From positions 1 to 64,000 of the forward strand of contig ML986613.1 in the NCBI GenBank assembly GCA_010094045.1: a stretch of 64,000 bases of DNA, in the 5' to 3' direction. The DNA is from Lojkania enalia (Eukaryota; Ascomycota; Dothideomycetes; Pleosporales). The notes beneath the pieces are model-generated. The model did no database searches. It was given only the letters and a program-made list of their open reading frames with translations, and was not told the DNA's origin. Below are positions 1 to 10,994 of the stretch, one piece after another. The translations under genes were made by a program, and so were the position numbers. Positions within the stretch are counted from its first letter, which is position 1. Every line of letters begins with the position of its first letter.

Positions 1-1212
1 CCTAGGCGTACTTTATACGGCTTTTCTAAAGGTAATTCTAATTATAGGGAATAGGAAGTTCTAAACTTAAAAGCTTTAGTTAATAGAAAGTCTCTAAGAT
101 CCTATCTAGATAACTAAATAATTTAATATAATAGTATATAAATATTATAACCTAAACTAAATTAGATATATTTTAGACTTAAATATATTTAAATAAACAA
201 TTAATATAATATTATTAAAGAGGCTATTACTAGTAGTATTAAGTTCTTCTATATAATATAATAGTATAGGTAAGATAATAGATCTAAATGCGGTATAAAT
301 CTACTTAGAGGTATATAAGAGTATATAAGAGATTAGAGACCTAAGAATTCTATTAACACCTATAGGTCTTATATAAAAGGATATAGAAGAACTACTAAAC
401 TACTTATAAAGGAGTATATAACTATATATAGAAGGGAAAAAGAGGTAGAACTAGGGGTAGAATAAGATAAGTAAAAAGCTTTAGGATAAGATTATATATA
501 AAGCTTTTCGTAGAATAATTTCTTTATATTATTATATAAAGAACTTAAATACTTATACTCTATTATTATCTAACTATATATAATTGTTACAGCAACACGT
601 ATTAGATTATTAACGCTAGATAAACAAGTATTAGATTAAACTATATAGATAACTAATATACTACTACTATAATAGTTTAAGACGTTTAGATAAAGAGAGA
701 AAAGAGACAGATATTAGGTTATATATATATATATTAGGGGTTCGGGTCTATGCGTAATAGGCGAGATAGCATAGAATTAGGTAGAAGCCGATTCTGTAAC
801 AATAATTAATTTACTCTCCTTTCTCCCAACTGTTAGAAGTACGGCTCTATACTACTATACTACTACAACTAAAAGGTACGAATAATCAATATCGCTGATT
901 ATAGGTGTAGAATAGTATATATACCCTTACACCAACTAATATATACCTATCTCCATTTATCCACTATATAAAACACCCCCCCCCCCCCAAAAAAAAAAAA
1001 AGAAAAAAGAATAGAAAATAGAAAAATGCATCTTCCCAACTCTATTAAGAACTCCAAAGCTGCTATGCAATTGTAAGCTAAACAAAAATTTGCCAAACAA
1101 TTAAAAATCAAATGCGTTAAACTATAAAAAAAAAAGCACCAAAACAAATAAAACAATTTACTACATATTCCTTCTTAAACCCATCCATCTATATAACATA
1201 CTCATCTCATAT
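1..1212. repeat. AT-rich, RIP-like degenerate repeat tract
   Basis: Very AT-rich sequence dominated by TA steps, with stops in all frames and no credible gene. This is the usual look of a transposon or duplicated gene ruined by repeat-induced point mutation. Bases about 845-930 match 59,036-59,118 just downstream of the NLR-like gene; almost all differences are C-to-T or G-to-A with the AT allele here. A C-run followed by an A-run lies at about 967-1,000. The 3' end of the antiporter gene begins at 1,213. Confidence 0.75.
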
Positions 1213-4200
1213 TTACTTCTTATTAGCATCCTTCCCCCACTTCAACTTGCCGAATCCAATTTTCCTGCCCGAGCTCTCGCTAGCCTCTTTGCTCGCCTCC
1301 TGCTCTTCCTTCTCGGCAGCCATCCTTTCATCTCTCGTCGGCACACGGGGCTGTTCTGCGAACCGAATCCCAGGTGCTCTTGGTCGTGTGGGTTGCTGTT
1401 TTGTCGCCGAGGAGCCATGCTGCGTCCCGCGCCCGGTCTCGAGCGGGTCGCCAGCCTCCTCTTCCTCGGAGTCAGAGTCGGGAGGATCGTCTTGGTCGCC
1501 AATGCCCAAGGCCCCGAGGCGGCGTTTGCGCTCGGCTTCTGTTTCACCCTCATCCATACGAGATTTAGGTGCACGTGTTGGGGACGCGGAGTTGTCGTCT
1601 CTAGCAGGCGAGGAAGAGCTTTGGAGTGCGGCTAGACGCCGATGTCGCTCGGCTGGAGTCTCCTGCCCCTTTGTCGGGTCATCGGCATGAGCGTCATCTT
1701 CATGATAGGCGGTAGATTCATCTATAAGACGCCTGCGGTGCTGGGCGGCGGTCTGTTTGGAAGGGTCCATGGAATAATTTGCAAGGTGATCCTTTACCGA
1801 GTGGAATGGTATGTCGTCATCGTCGCTGTCTACTAGGGTCAAACCTTGCGCGCCACGCTTTCTTCCCTCTCGGCTGGATTCACGTGACCCTATCTTGTCA
1901 ATTTCGGGCTCGCCCTCTTCGCCGATGCCAGGAGGGGCTTGGGCGGTGGAGGTAGCGCGTCTGCGGGGTGCGTCTTTCGTATCCTGACGGGCATCGCGCT
2001 TCACACCTTCTGGAACGTCGCTGCTTTCCACAAACTTGGCACGAGCCTTTGGATCCAGTTGTGACATCTCTTGGATAAATTCCGCCTTACTCATTCGCCG
2101 TCCACCTGCAGTAACAGTAAAGCGAATACGGTCATCATCGTCATCATTATCGGCTTCTTGCTGCCTTTTCTTCTTCCCATCCTGCGACTCTTTTCCAGGT
2201 CCGGATAGGCCGACCTCCGCTTGCTGTGCCGGGATGCCCATGTATGTTCCCATTTTTCGCAAGCTCTGCATAGCTCGACCACCAGTTTCAGTCATAGGCG
2301 CTTTTCGATCAAGGCTGGGGCGCTCTTGGCCAGGTTTCGGGGGAGCAGGAATATCGTATTTCTTAAGGACTTCACCGTCTTCATCTTCGACAATAATGGT
2401 ATTCCCGAATTGGTAGGCAAGGGCAGGACCACGCTTCTGAGCGGCCTTGTGTGCCTTGGGAGGTTCCGCAGGTTCTCCTCCATAGTGACGCCCTGAGAAG
2501 CTAGCCATGCGCTTGCGCATATTCCATCTCCCAGGATGCTCAACGCCTTCCTTGATAGCCTCTCCAGCCTTGCTAGGGGCTTGTTCAACCGCACCCCCAT
2601 GTTGTTTTTGCGCGATGCCATGTTGAACATCCCGTTCCGATGCCAAGCGTTGGGCCTCGAGGGTATCAAGAAGAGCTCGCTGTTCTTTTGACTCATTGTG
2701 GCTCCGTCTGACACCTAGGACATTGCCCTCCTCATCCTCGATAACAGTCTGATCACCCTCTTGGTAGAGCTCTTGAGATGGCCGCCTTCTACGGTTCTCT
2801 TTGGTGGTAGAACCCTCTGGTGATTCATCACTAGGAACAGCCAATGTGTCAGAGTCTTGTAATGGTGATGTGCCTTCCTCCCTGTTGTTTCTTATGGGTG
2901 TAATAGCGGACTGAGAAACTGGACCACCCGGACCGTGACCCGTATCCCACTTCCTGCGGCGAGCACTGGGCCGTACTGAGCTTGCACGGCTGGAGGTATC
3001 TTCCTCCTCTTTTTGACGGCGCAAAAATTGGCCCCGGAGACCGACGGGTGGAAGGAGGCCCGGACCATTGACATCCACCTTCTCGTCTATTGAGGATTCC
3101 GACGGCCTACGAAGAGACATGGAAGACTTCGAACGAGATTGGATACGTGGGAGACGCTCCATCCACCGTGGTCCTTCTGGATCTGCTTGTGTATAGGAAA
3201 GAGATATGGTCAATGTGTTGATGTGCTTTCCGAGTGTAAAAACGGCAATAGAACTGCCATGAACGATGATACTACAAATGACCAGGAAACAGGTGATTGG
3301 CCAAATTAGTTCAATGATATGCAAATGCTCGAATCCTTCCGCCGGTAAAACGGCAAGGGGTGTAGTTGTTTCTGTCTCTAATTCCGCTCTGGCTAGGATA
3401 GCTACAAAAAGCCCACCGACTCCAATGGGCCCAAAGTGACCAGCGAAAAGAGCTTCGCGCCAGGTTTTAACGTCCGGAATTATTGGTTTTAGGGCTAGCA
3501 TGATGGGTATGCGTCGGAAGAAAAGGACGAGAAGACCAAGTACGACAAGCCTCCAAGGCGAGGTTCCGATAATGTTCGGGGCGTTGAACAGATTCCAAGG
3601 GATAATGGTACCAAAGTAGACGAAAAAAGTCAAGTTGATCAGCAGATCAATGACGTTGGAGACGTGTGATTCCTCTGTCTTTTCAAGAAACCAGCCGTCG
3701 TTGGAGAAGCCGACCCCACATGCGAACCCTATCAGCAAATCGTCCATGCCAAGGATGCTGCCTGAACCTGCGCAGAAGAGAGCAAGAACAAAGTAGAAGA
3801 CGAGAAAACTCTCACGATCGATAAGGTCATGTTCGTGGGCGTATCGAATAGCGCGGCGAGCGGCGTAACCAATGACGACGCCATAAAATGCACCAAAGAT
3901 ACACTCATACAGAACAGTGAAGCAGAACCAGTGGAAGGCCACTTTGTTGGCATCCGGACGGTATCGAATGAGATATATGGCAAGATATACGAAGGGAAAG
4001 GCCATGCCGTCATTGCAGCCAGATTCGGCAGACAATAAATCTCGTAGATGTTTTGGCACGCGCTTGGCAAACTTGCCCTTTCCAACCACGGAGGAGGCCA
4101 AGACAGGATCGGTAGCGGTCACACAAGCAGCAATGCAAAGACTGTCGAGCCAATTGAGCTCGCTATCGAACATCCACCAGATGAACAGGCTGGTGATTAG

Positions 4201-4554
4201 CCAGCCAAAGGTCATGACTGGGATGAGCAAAAGAGTGACGGATCTCCAGTGCTTCTCCATGTACGCCCGGGGCAATTCGACACCGACGGCGAAACACTGC
4301 ACGACTAGGACAATGCGAGAGAACTCTAGTGTGATTTGATCTGTGTTGCCCCATTCCAGCGGATTGATGAGATTGGCAGCGTGGGGCCCAAAGATGATGC
4401 CACATATGGTCGCGACGGTGGCTTCACCGATATATAGACGCTCCTTGATGATGGAGGAGCACAGCATAAACAGGCTGGTAAAGCCGCCTAGGATGATGTA
4501 GACCAAATGCGGGCGGTTGATGGAAAGGTGTTCCCAGGCCATTTTGAGAGGCAA
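1213..4554 (-). CDS. NHA1: Plasma-membrane Na+(K+)/H+ antiporter, Nha1/Sod2 family
   Basis: One uninterrupted exon encoding 1,113 residues. The first 450 or so residues form the CPA1-type antiporter domain with about 12 hydrophobic segments. It carries the ATDPVLA motif and ESGCNDGMAFPF, whose acidic residues are the ion-binding site in this family. The remaining 650 or so residues are a charged, disordered cytoplasmic tail with acidic runs, as in yeast Nha1, where the tail serves regulation and osmotic response. The family exports Na+, Li+ and K+ in exchange for protons at the plasma membrane and so sets salt tolerance and pH/K+ homeostasis. Start chosen at the first ATG (MPLKMAWEHL); the second Met at residue 5 is possible. 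Its promoter must lie in the 1.9 kb gap upstream. Family assignment is firm; substrate preference is not visible. Confidence 0.93.
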   Translation of the reverse strand: MPLKMAWEHLSINRPHLVYIILGGFTSLFMLCSSIIKERLYIGEATVATICGIIFGPHAANLINPLEWGNTDQITLEFSRIVLVVQCFAVGVELPRAYMEKHWRSVTLLLIPVMTFGWLITSLFIWWMFDSELNWLDSLCIAACVTATDPVLASSVVGKGKFAKRVPKHLRDLLSAESGCNDGMAFPFVYLAIYLIRYRPDANKVAFHWFCFTVLYECIFGAFYGVVIGYAARRAIRYAHEHDLIDRESFLVFYFVLALFCAGSGSILGMDDLLIGFACGVGFSNDGWFLEKTEESHVSNVIDLLINLTFFVYFGTIIPWNLFNAPNIIGTSPWRLVVLGLLVLFFRRIPIMLALKPIIPDVKTWREALFAGHFGPIGVGGLFVAILARAELETETTTPLAVLPAEGFEHLHIIELIWPITCFLVICSIIVHGSSIAVFTLGKHINTLTISLSYTQADPEGPRWMERLPRIQSRSKSSMSLRRPSESSIDEKVDVNGPGLLPPVGLRGQFLRRQKEEEDTSSRASSVRPSARRRKWDTGHGPGGPVSQSAITPIRNNREEGTSPLQDSDTLAVPSDESPEGSTTKENRRRRPSQELYQEGDQTVIEDEEGNVLGVRRSHNESKEQRALLDTLEAQRLASERDVQHGIAQKQHGGAVEQAPSKAGEAIKEGVEHPGRWNMRKRMASFSGRHYGGEPAEPPKAHKAAQKRGPALAYQFGNTIIVEDEDGEVLKKYDIPAPPKPGQERPSLDRKAPMTETGGRAMQSLRKMGTYMGIPAQQAEVGLSGPGKESQDGKKKRQQEADNDDDDDRIRFTVTAGGRRMSKAEFIQEMSQLDPKARAKFVESSDVPEGVKRDARQDTKDAPRRRATSTAQAPPGIGEEGEPEIDKIGSRESSREGRKRGAQGLTLVDSDDDDIPFHSVKDHLANYSMDPSKQTAAQHRRRLIDESTAYHEDDAHADDPTKGQETPAERHRRLAALQSSSSPARDDNSASPTRAPKSRMDEGETEAERKRRLGALGIGDQDDPPDSDSEEEEAGDPLETGRGTQHGSSATKQQPTRPRAPGIRFAEQPRVPTRDERMAAEKEEQEASKEASESSGRKIGFGKLKWGKDANKK

Positions 4555-6471
4555 GCGGAAGAGCTCGGGCGAAAAGAGGGAAGAGAGCGTGGACAGTGAT
4601 TATGTGGGAAGAATGGCAGGCCCGGGGCCGGGGCCTTGGAGGGGCGAGAGACAGTCGCGCGCGTGGACAGCTGATTGTGCAACCGGAGGCATGTATGTAG
4701 CGGTGCGCCCAGTCGCCGCTCCCGAATGCGCCTGCCGGCGAGTTCAGAATGTGGTGGTTGTGGTGAGGAAGGAGCGTGACGGCGTGACGCGGTTGCCGGC
4801 GGTACAGTGAATCCTCCGTAATGGTCAGCGAGTTGGAATGGTACGGTCAAGAAGCCCAAGAGAACTGCGGAGAGGACTTGGGAGTGAGCTTACCAAGCCG
4901 AAGTCGCAAATTCCGGGGCGCTGTGGAAGCTTGGGACCGAGAGGCTCAAGGATGACGGCACGAGTGGGTGCAAAAGTCGGGACGAGCCCGGCAAAGCTGC
5001 TAGAAAGGCGTCAAGGCGGCGCCGCGGTTGGAGCGTCCGATCGGTCCTGGTCGTGCGCAATTGGGTTTCAATTGCACCGTTGCGAGGCTCGCGAGACGGC
5101 CCAGATGTCCCTGGCTGCTGCAATGCACTCTCCGCAGCGGGATTGCAGAAATGGCGAGCGAGAGAATGCTGCTGGGGAAGGGCGTGGGCATGTTTAGTAC
5201 TGTGCGATTATCTGCTCGGCGGGCTTGGCCTGCGCAACGAGCGCTCGGTGGCACGGGCCCCAGGCTAGCCGATTACGGGCTCACGGCCGCTGATTGGGCC
5301 GATGCAGCCGGACTCGTATCTCTGTCCCACTGCCGTTTGTCGACCCAGAAAGGCTCCCCGGTTGGAGGCGCACATCGCGTGCGCTCAACAAGAAAGCAGA
5401 CATGGCATCGATGTGTCTGGCCCCTCAGAGTTGCCAAAAGCAACGCCCTTCGATACTCCCGCCCGTATTCGTCATTTGGGTAGAAGAAGCGCAAGAGCAT
5501 ACAAGTACAGAACCTCACGGGCTTCCATCTGGCAACGCTACATGCGGCGCGAGAGGGGGAGGTGAAAGTGAAAGTGACACCCGGGAGGGGAGGGGGGTTA
5601 AGGGCCAGCTAGAAGTAGCCCCGCGCAACGGCGATGCACATTGATGCGGAACAGTGGGGATTTCAGACAAGATAATTTGGACATACAGAGCATTGGCTTG
5701 CGACTGCTAACTACTACCGCTCCCATCTGAGACATAGTAGCCATTGGATGCCCGTGCCTCGAACCGAAATATCCGACGAACACCAGTCTCAATGAAGGCG
5801 GCATGCGATCTTCAAAGATTGTCTCCAAGGTATCCCCAAGCAGTTCCGACTCTCCGAGCCTTCGGGGGTCTACTGTACGGCCCATGCAGATCGTCAACTT
5901 CTTCGTCTCACATGACCTCCAAACCATAGGTGCATTGCATATGCAGCCTGAGAAGCCTCCGCATTAATTAGCGAATAGGAGCATTATGATCTCCAAAAGA
6001 TGCGTATGGCATGCCGCTCCACGAGTCCAATCAAATCAGTTATTTATGCTATGCGCGAGTGTGACAAAGGAAACAAAGGTGAATGGGGTATTTATGTACA
6101 GATGCCGCTGCATCCAAGAATATGTCCAACGAAGATACAACACTTCAAAAAAGACGCGTCACCGATCGTAGTCCTGCAAACAATCCTGACTCTTTGCCTG
6201 TCCCAACCAGAAAAATACAAAACCCAACTTCAGGGGTTCGGTCAAAGAGTAATCGCACACCAACGCCTACCAGGTGCATCCTGGACGCACACGACATCAA
6301 ACGGGTGAATCCCTGGATTTTTTTTCGCCTCCCAATGGTGGAAACCAAACCCATAACAAAGTGAAAATTATCAATACGCTAGGCTCCAGTTCCAAGACAA
6401 TGCGCTGCCGATATCGTTTTTGAATCATCACAATATATCTTCGTATGGTCATTACGCTGCTGGTTGGGGAA
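4555..6471. other. Intergenic, antiporter promoter side
   Basis: About 1.9 kb between the antiporter start and the arrestin 3' end. Many short overlapping open frames occur on both strands without domain signal or shared splicing logic. It probably holds the antiporter promoter and 5' leader plus the arrestin 3' UTR. I see no gene. Confidence 0.5.
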
Positions 6472-8979
6472 TTAATCCCCGACTGGTAACCAGGTCCTCC
6501 TTTCATCCATGCTCCTGCTATTTATACGGCTTCCTGGTGTGAGGGGTATCTCTACGCGACTTCGATTACTCGATTCTCCCTCGCTATCCTCATCATAGGC
6601 ATCGGATAGCCTCGCGAAATAATCCGCCAAGCCGTTGGTCGGCGAGGCGATGGTGTCGTATTGTGGAGGAGGCGTGTCTAGAGGTGGTGGCGGTTGTTCG
6701 TCTTCAAAAGCCGGTGGATTGAATGAAGGTACTCTAAGAAGGTGAATAGGCCGCTGTAGGGTTGCGTCGATAGGTCCTCCAATGTGAGCCTGTTGAGGAC
6801 GTGTAAGCGCGGGGCTTGGAAGCGTGACATCAGAATTGGCCCGAGATCGACCCATAGATGCTAGAGTTGGCACAAGACCTGTTGGAGAAGTGCGCCGGAC
6901 GGGTGCACCTGGACATCCACAGTCGGGTCTTCGCGTGTCGCCGCCCATAGCATCCGGAGATGAGTAGGCCGGCAATGCTGTATTTGCCTGAGTCGCCTGG
7001 CAAGATAGAATATGAAAAGGCGAGTCAATCGAGATTTCAAAATGCCTCCTTTTTGTTGGATCATTCTGATCTGGCTTGGAAAGACGCATAACAATCTATG
7101 TGTTAACGTTAGTATACTACTTCTTGCATCGAGCAGGGCTGCTTACCTTGATCCAATGATGAACCTGAATATTCTGGTACGTGGTGTCAAAGTGTAATCT
7201 TGATTGCTTATCCTTCTCTTTCATATTGTGGCAGCTCGGAAGTTGCACGTTGAATTCCATCTCTGTCGGACCAACGCTAATGTCCCCGCTAAGGTCACCT
7301 AGAAGGTTAGTCGGGTCTTGGACAGCGACCTGCTCTCCTCTGGAAGCTGCTGCTCGCAAGTCATACGGTACACCGCCGCCGGAAACTATCCGCATTGTGC
7401 TACCAGGGAATGTGCTTGTTGGCGGGCTGTCTGCTCGTTTCTCGAAAAGCTGAACTTTGCGAACAGGCTCCATTCGGTGAACGCGCTTATTTGAGCAAAA
7501 GTACTCGATGTTTTCCGTCACGAAAACCTTGATTCGATGACACTGTACTTTTGCTAGGGGCGTCAACTTGAACGCGATTGGTACTTGAGCGCCGAGTGGG
7601 AACGACTTTCCTGAAATGACGATGTCATAATGGAGTTGATCTTCCCAGCTCCGACTGATCGCAATCGGTTCTACTTGCTCCAACGAGCCTTCGGCTGGAG
7701 TACGAATAAGCATAACCTCTTTAATGCCCACGAGGTTAGCGCGGAAAGCTCCGGCGCGCTCGATGACAGCTTCAAGCTCATATTTAACAGACCCAAGGTC
7801 AACATCGATAGTTTCAGGAAGATGACTGTCCAGCGGTAATTCAAAGTTATACATATAATCGCCGGGATTGAAGGTTCTGTATCCCTTCTGCGCTATCGAG
7901 GGCCCGCTAGTCGCCGTTTCTCCCTTTCCAAAACTTCTCGACTGATTAACCTGCAGGGAGAGTCGCTTGGCTTCCCTGGTCGTCAGATTCGTAGAGGAGG
8001 TGTTTGGTGAGCTTCCAAATATCCCCTTCTGGCCTGAGGCAGTGGTAGACGAACTCTTCACAAGCTCTACATGATCAGCGCCACTAGAATATTCCGCTTG
8101 TGGAAATTGGGAATTAAAGAATGGCCAGGTGTGGCTCATGATAAAATCTGTCTCCTCGAATTCCACTTTTTTGGGAGGGATACCTAAAATTTACGTTAGC
8201 ACATACAAAACGAATGCCGAGAACCACCAACCTTCAGGCCATTTCGTGATTGCCTTGCCCCGAAATTTCAAGGTAATTGCTTTTATCTTGGTCGGCTTGG
8301 TAATGTGAAGGTGTAAATTGCCACGAAGCATAGCAGTGCTCCGTTCTGAAGATTCGTTCTGTTCAAAGCCTTGCAGAAATAGGACAGGCTCAGTCAAGGC
8401 AATATGGACATTTATGCCATTTCCTGAAGCTAAGGGTTTCTCTTCGGGAATTGTCCTGACCACGCTGTTTGCGAGGCTTTTTGCAGACGTTCTCCCCGAG
8501 GATCGCTGGCTCTCAACTAAAGCAGGGCGGGGACCGTCGACCGACGCTAGTGATCCTCCAGCCGAGTCCCTTGGGCTCATCCTCATTTCGCCGGTCGCCC
8601 ACGATCCCCTTCTACTTCCTTCAATCGGAGACGCGACTGACGTTCGAGGACTGCTGAGGGAAGATCTGCGGCTTCGGGGGATAATCGACTCTGAAGCGGA
8701 TGTAGCGGGGTGGGAGCAGTGCGTATCAATAAGATGGCGAAGGAAACGTTTCGCGTTATCCCGAGGACCCGCCAGTTTTTCTATGATGAAGGATTTACTG
8801 CCACTCGTTTGGCGGCGAAAAAGGGTCGGGTCAGGTGCAACACGAGCAATGTGAATGCGATGCGGTCGCCGATTGCGGCCCTGGAAGAAGCCGCGGCGGG
8901 CACGTGAAGGATTGTGGAGGTGCTCGGGTATATAGGAAAGTCGTCCGCGGTCGGTATAAACGTGGAGGTAGTCTGTCAT
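6472..8979 (-). CDS. Alpha-arrestin (ART-like) with PPxY motif
   Basis: Three exons (8979-8232, 8183-7147, 7095-6472) join in frame to 802 residues. Both introns have GT-AG ends: donor GTTGGT at 8231 and donor GTAAGC at 7146. A split arrestin N domain (NGINVHIALTEPVLFL, then LRGNLHLHITKPTKIKAITL) leads into the arrestin C domain (YNFELPLDSHLPETID, SVKYELEAVIERAG). A PPPQYDTI segment near the C terminus supplies a PPxY motif. Fungal proteins of this build are adaptors that bring Rsp5/Nedd4 ubiquitin ligases to plasma-membrane transporters for endocytosis, and some act in pH or carbon signalling. The N-terminal 200 residues are Ser/Arg-rich. Start taken at ATG 8979 (MTDYLHVY); an in-frame ATG at 9132 would add 51 residues with a hydrophobic stretch and cannot be excluded. 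Confidence 0.85.
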
Positions 8980-9132
8980 GGCGAAACAGAGGTAAGCAGC
9001 TGTCAATAGCGAGCTAGGTTGGGCTCTCGAGCAGACTGGTATGAGGACTGCGAGGAGCGCTGTAAAACAGTAGGTGAAGACGGAAGACAGATAGCTTTGT
9101 GTGACTCCCTCGGAGTCATGAGAGAGGTACAA

Positions 9133-10994
9133 AGGACTTCCTGGCTAAGGCGAAATGCCCATGTCCCATGGTGATGCTTTTGGAAGGGACAGCAGACGCG
9201 GTCTCCTTGCAGAACAAAGACGCTCCCAGCGACGAAGGGAGGGGGAAGGGGAAATGAGACAGGGACTCACAGGATCGAGAAGGGTCAGAAATTTGGCGTG
9301 GGCATCACAAACTTTCAAATGGGCAGCAAACACATGCCACGGTGCAGCATATGGAGCGGTCAGCGTGACAGCGCGGAAGTGGGCGGGAGTTCCCTGCTGA
9401 ATGAGCGGTGCGCTGGCTGCAGAACGCGCACTTTGTCTGGACAACGAACGCAGAAGCGGCAGGGGCCGACGCAATTAAAGAGGGCGGGAATCAAGGCCGT
9501 TGGGCATGTTGCGAAGGCGCCTCGTGCTGGGTCCTGGTAAGACCGCGAAACCAGGGAAGTGCTGGTGATGCGCAGGGCAGGCGGATGACGCGGAGATGCG
9601 CTGTGTGGGGTCTCCTAGGATCGCTAAGACTCAGATTAGCGGGTGCGGAGCGGAAAGGAAGCCAGGCGTCGCGGCGAATTGTGTGATAATTCAAGCGTCA
9701 GTCCGGCGGGCGGGTGCGTCTGAGTAATAAGTACTCTGGCGTGAGGTGTTTGAGGTACTCTGTGGATGGCAAAACAACGGGTTGCATGCCGCGCACTGGC
9801 CTGCCGTATAGGCGTGGGCGCATGAAGAAGCTGGTGATTAAACGCCGGTGACATCAGGGCAGCAGCATCAAAGCGTCAAGAGGACTTCCAGGCTGGAGGT
9901 CCGTTGTCGGCTTGCTCGGCACTACCCTGGTTTGGCAGCGGATGCTCGTATGCAGGCAGACTGCGAGGAGCCTCGGATAGACCACAACGGTCGTTGCTGT
10001 GTTTATTCGAGATCGAACGCCCGCTGACGAAGTCGTCGACTAAGCCACGCTGGGCGGCATAGGACGAAAGGCAGCCAGAGATTCCGAGATTCCAGACCAT
10101 TGGCCACGGCCACGGCCAAGAGCGGATAGACAGGCCAAGGAGTGTTTGTATTCCTGAGCATCCTTCAAACCGGGTCATGAGGATGCATTTGCATTTGCAC
10201 TGCCCTTCTGTCTCAGTCTCTGATTTCCCCGGCCTGCAGAGCACTCCTCGATTGTCTGCTGGTTCTAACAAGGGTTTTACATTTACCTTATTGGGACCAG
10301 AGTGATCAGGACTGGACTTTCCTACCTGCAAGTACAATACGAGTACGCGCACCGGACCCTAAGCTAGGTTAAACTGCGCGTGTTGTTGGTGTCATAACTC
10401 TCCCCATAACAAATCACGAATTATTCCCGAGACGCAGGAAATCTCTCTTGGGATGGACAGCGATTAGATTATTGCTGGTTTGCGCAAGTGATCCTCGGCC
10501 GGGGGTCTCCTTTCGGCTAACTCTATATCCGCGGCGGTAAGCTCTGCGCTGATCGACCCACGGCCAAGTCGAAACGCAGCCTTAGTCATCGCGCAGGGCC
10601 GCCAGAGGTGTCCTATCAGAATATTATCTCATCAATGGAACAGGTAGTGGGCAGGGCAGCCTGCCGCGGTGATGCCATGGCGATGGTCAAGTCCCCAGCG
10701 CAGGGCTGAGGAGGCAATGATAATGGCACAGGCAGGTGTTTCATTTTGATGGTGGCTTCATGGTGGCGGGTGGGGTGAAAAAGAATTCGAAGATGAGACG
10801 CAAGCAGCGAGATCTGAACGAAAACAGCTGCCTGTGTCCCGAGGTCCCGTGTTAAAGCTTAAATTTGGTCACGTGGGATGTCAACCCCGCGACGCGAAAC
10901 ACTCAGCTTGGCGTTCCTAGTTCAGCCAGCACGCGCCTGCTATGTCGTTCACATATCCAGACAACGGCATCCTTATGCTGTTGCCGCCAGCATT
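9133..10994. other. Intergenic, divergent promoter region
   Basis: About 1.9 kb between the divergently transcribed arrestin and Rad4-like genes. GC content is ordinary and short frames occur on both strands, but I recognise no protein family and no consistent splice structure. It likely holds both promoters. Confidence 0.45.

Noticed and set aside
1213..4554. Many plus-strand ORFs of 60-147 residues
   Set aside because: They are antisense shadows of the GC-rich antiporter gene.
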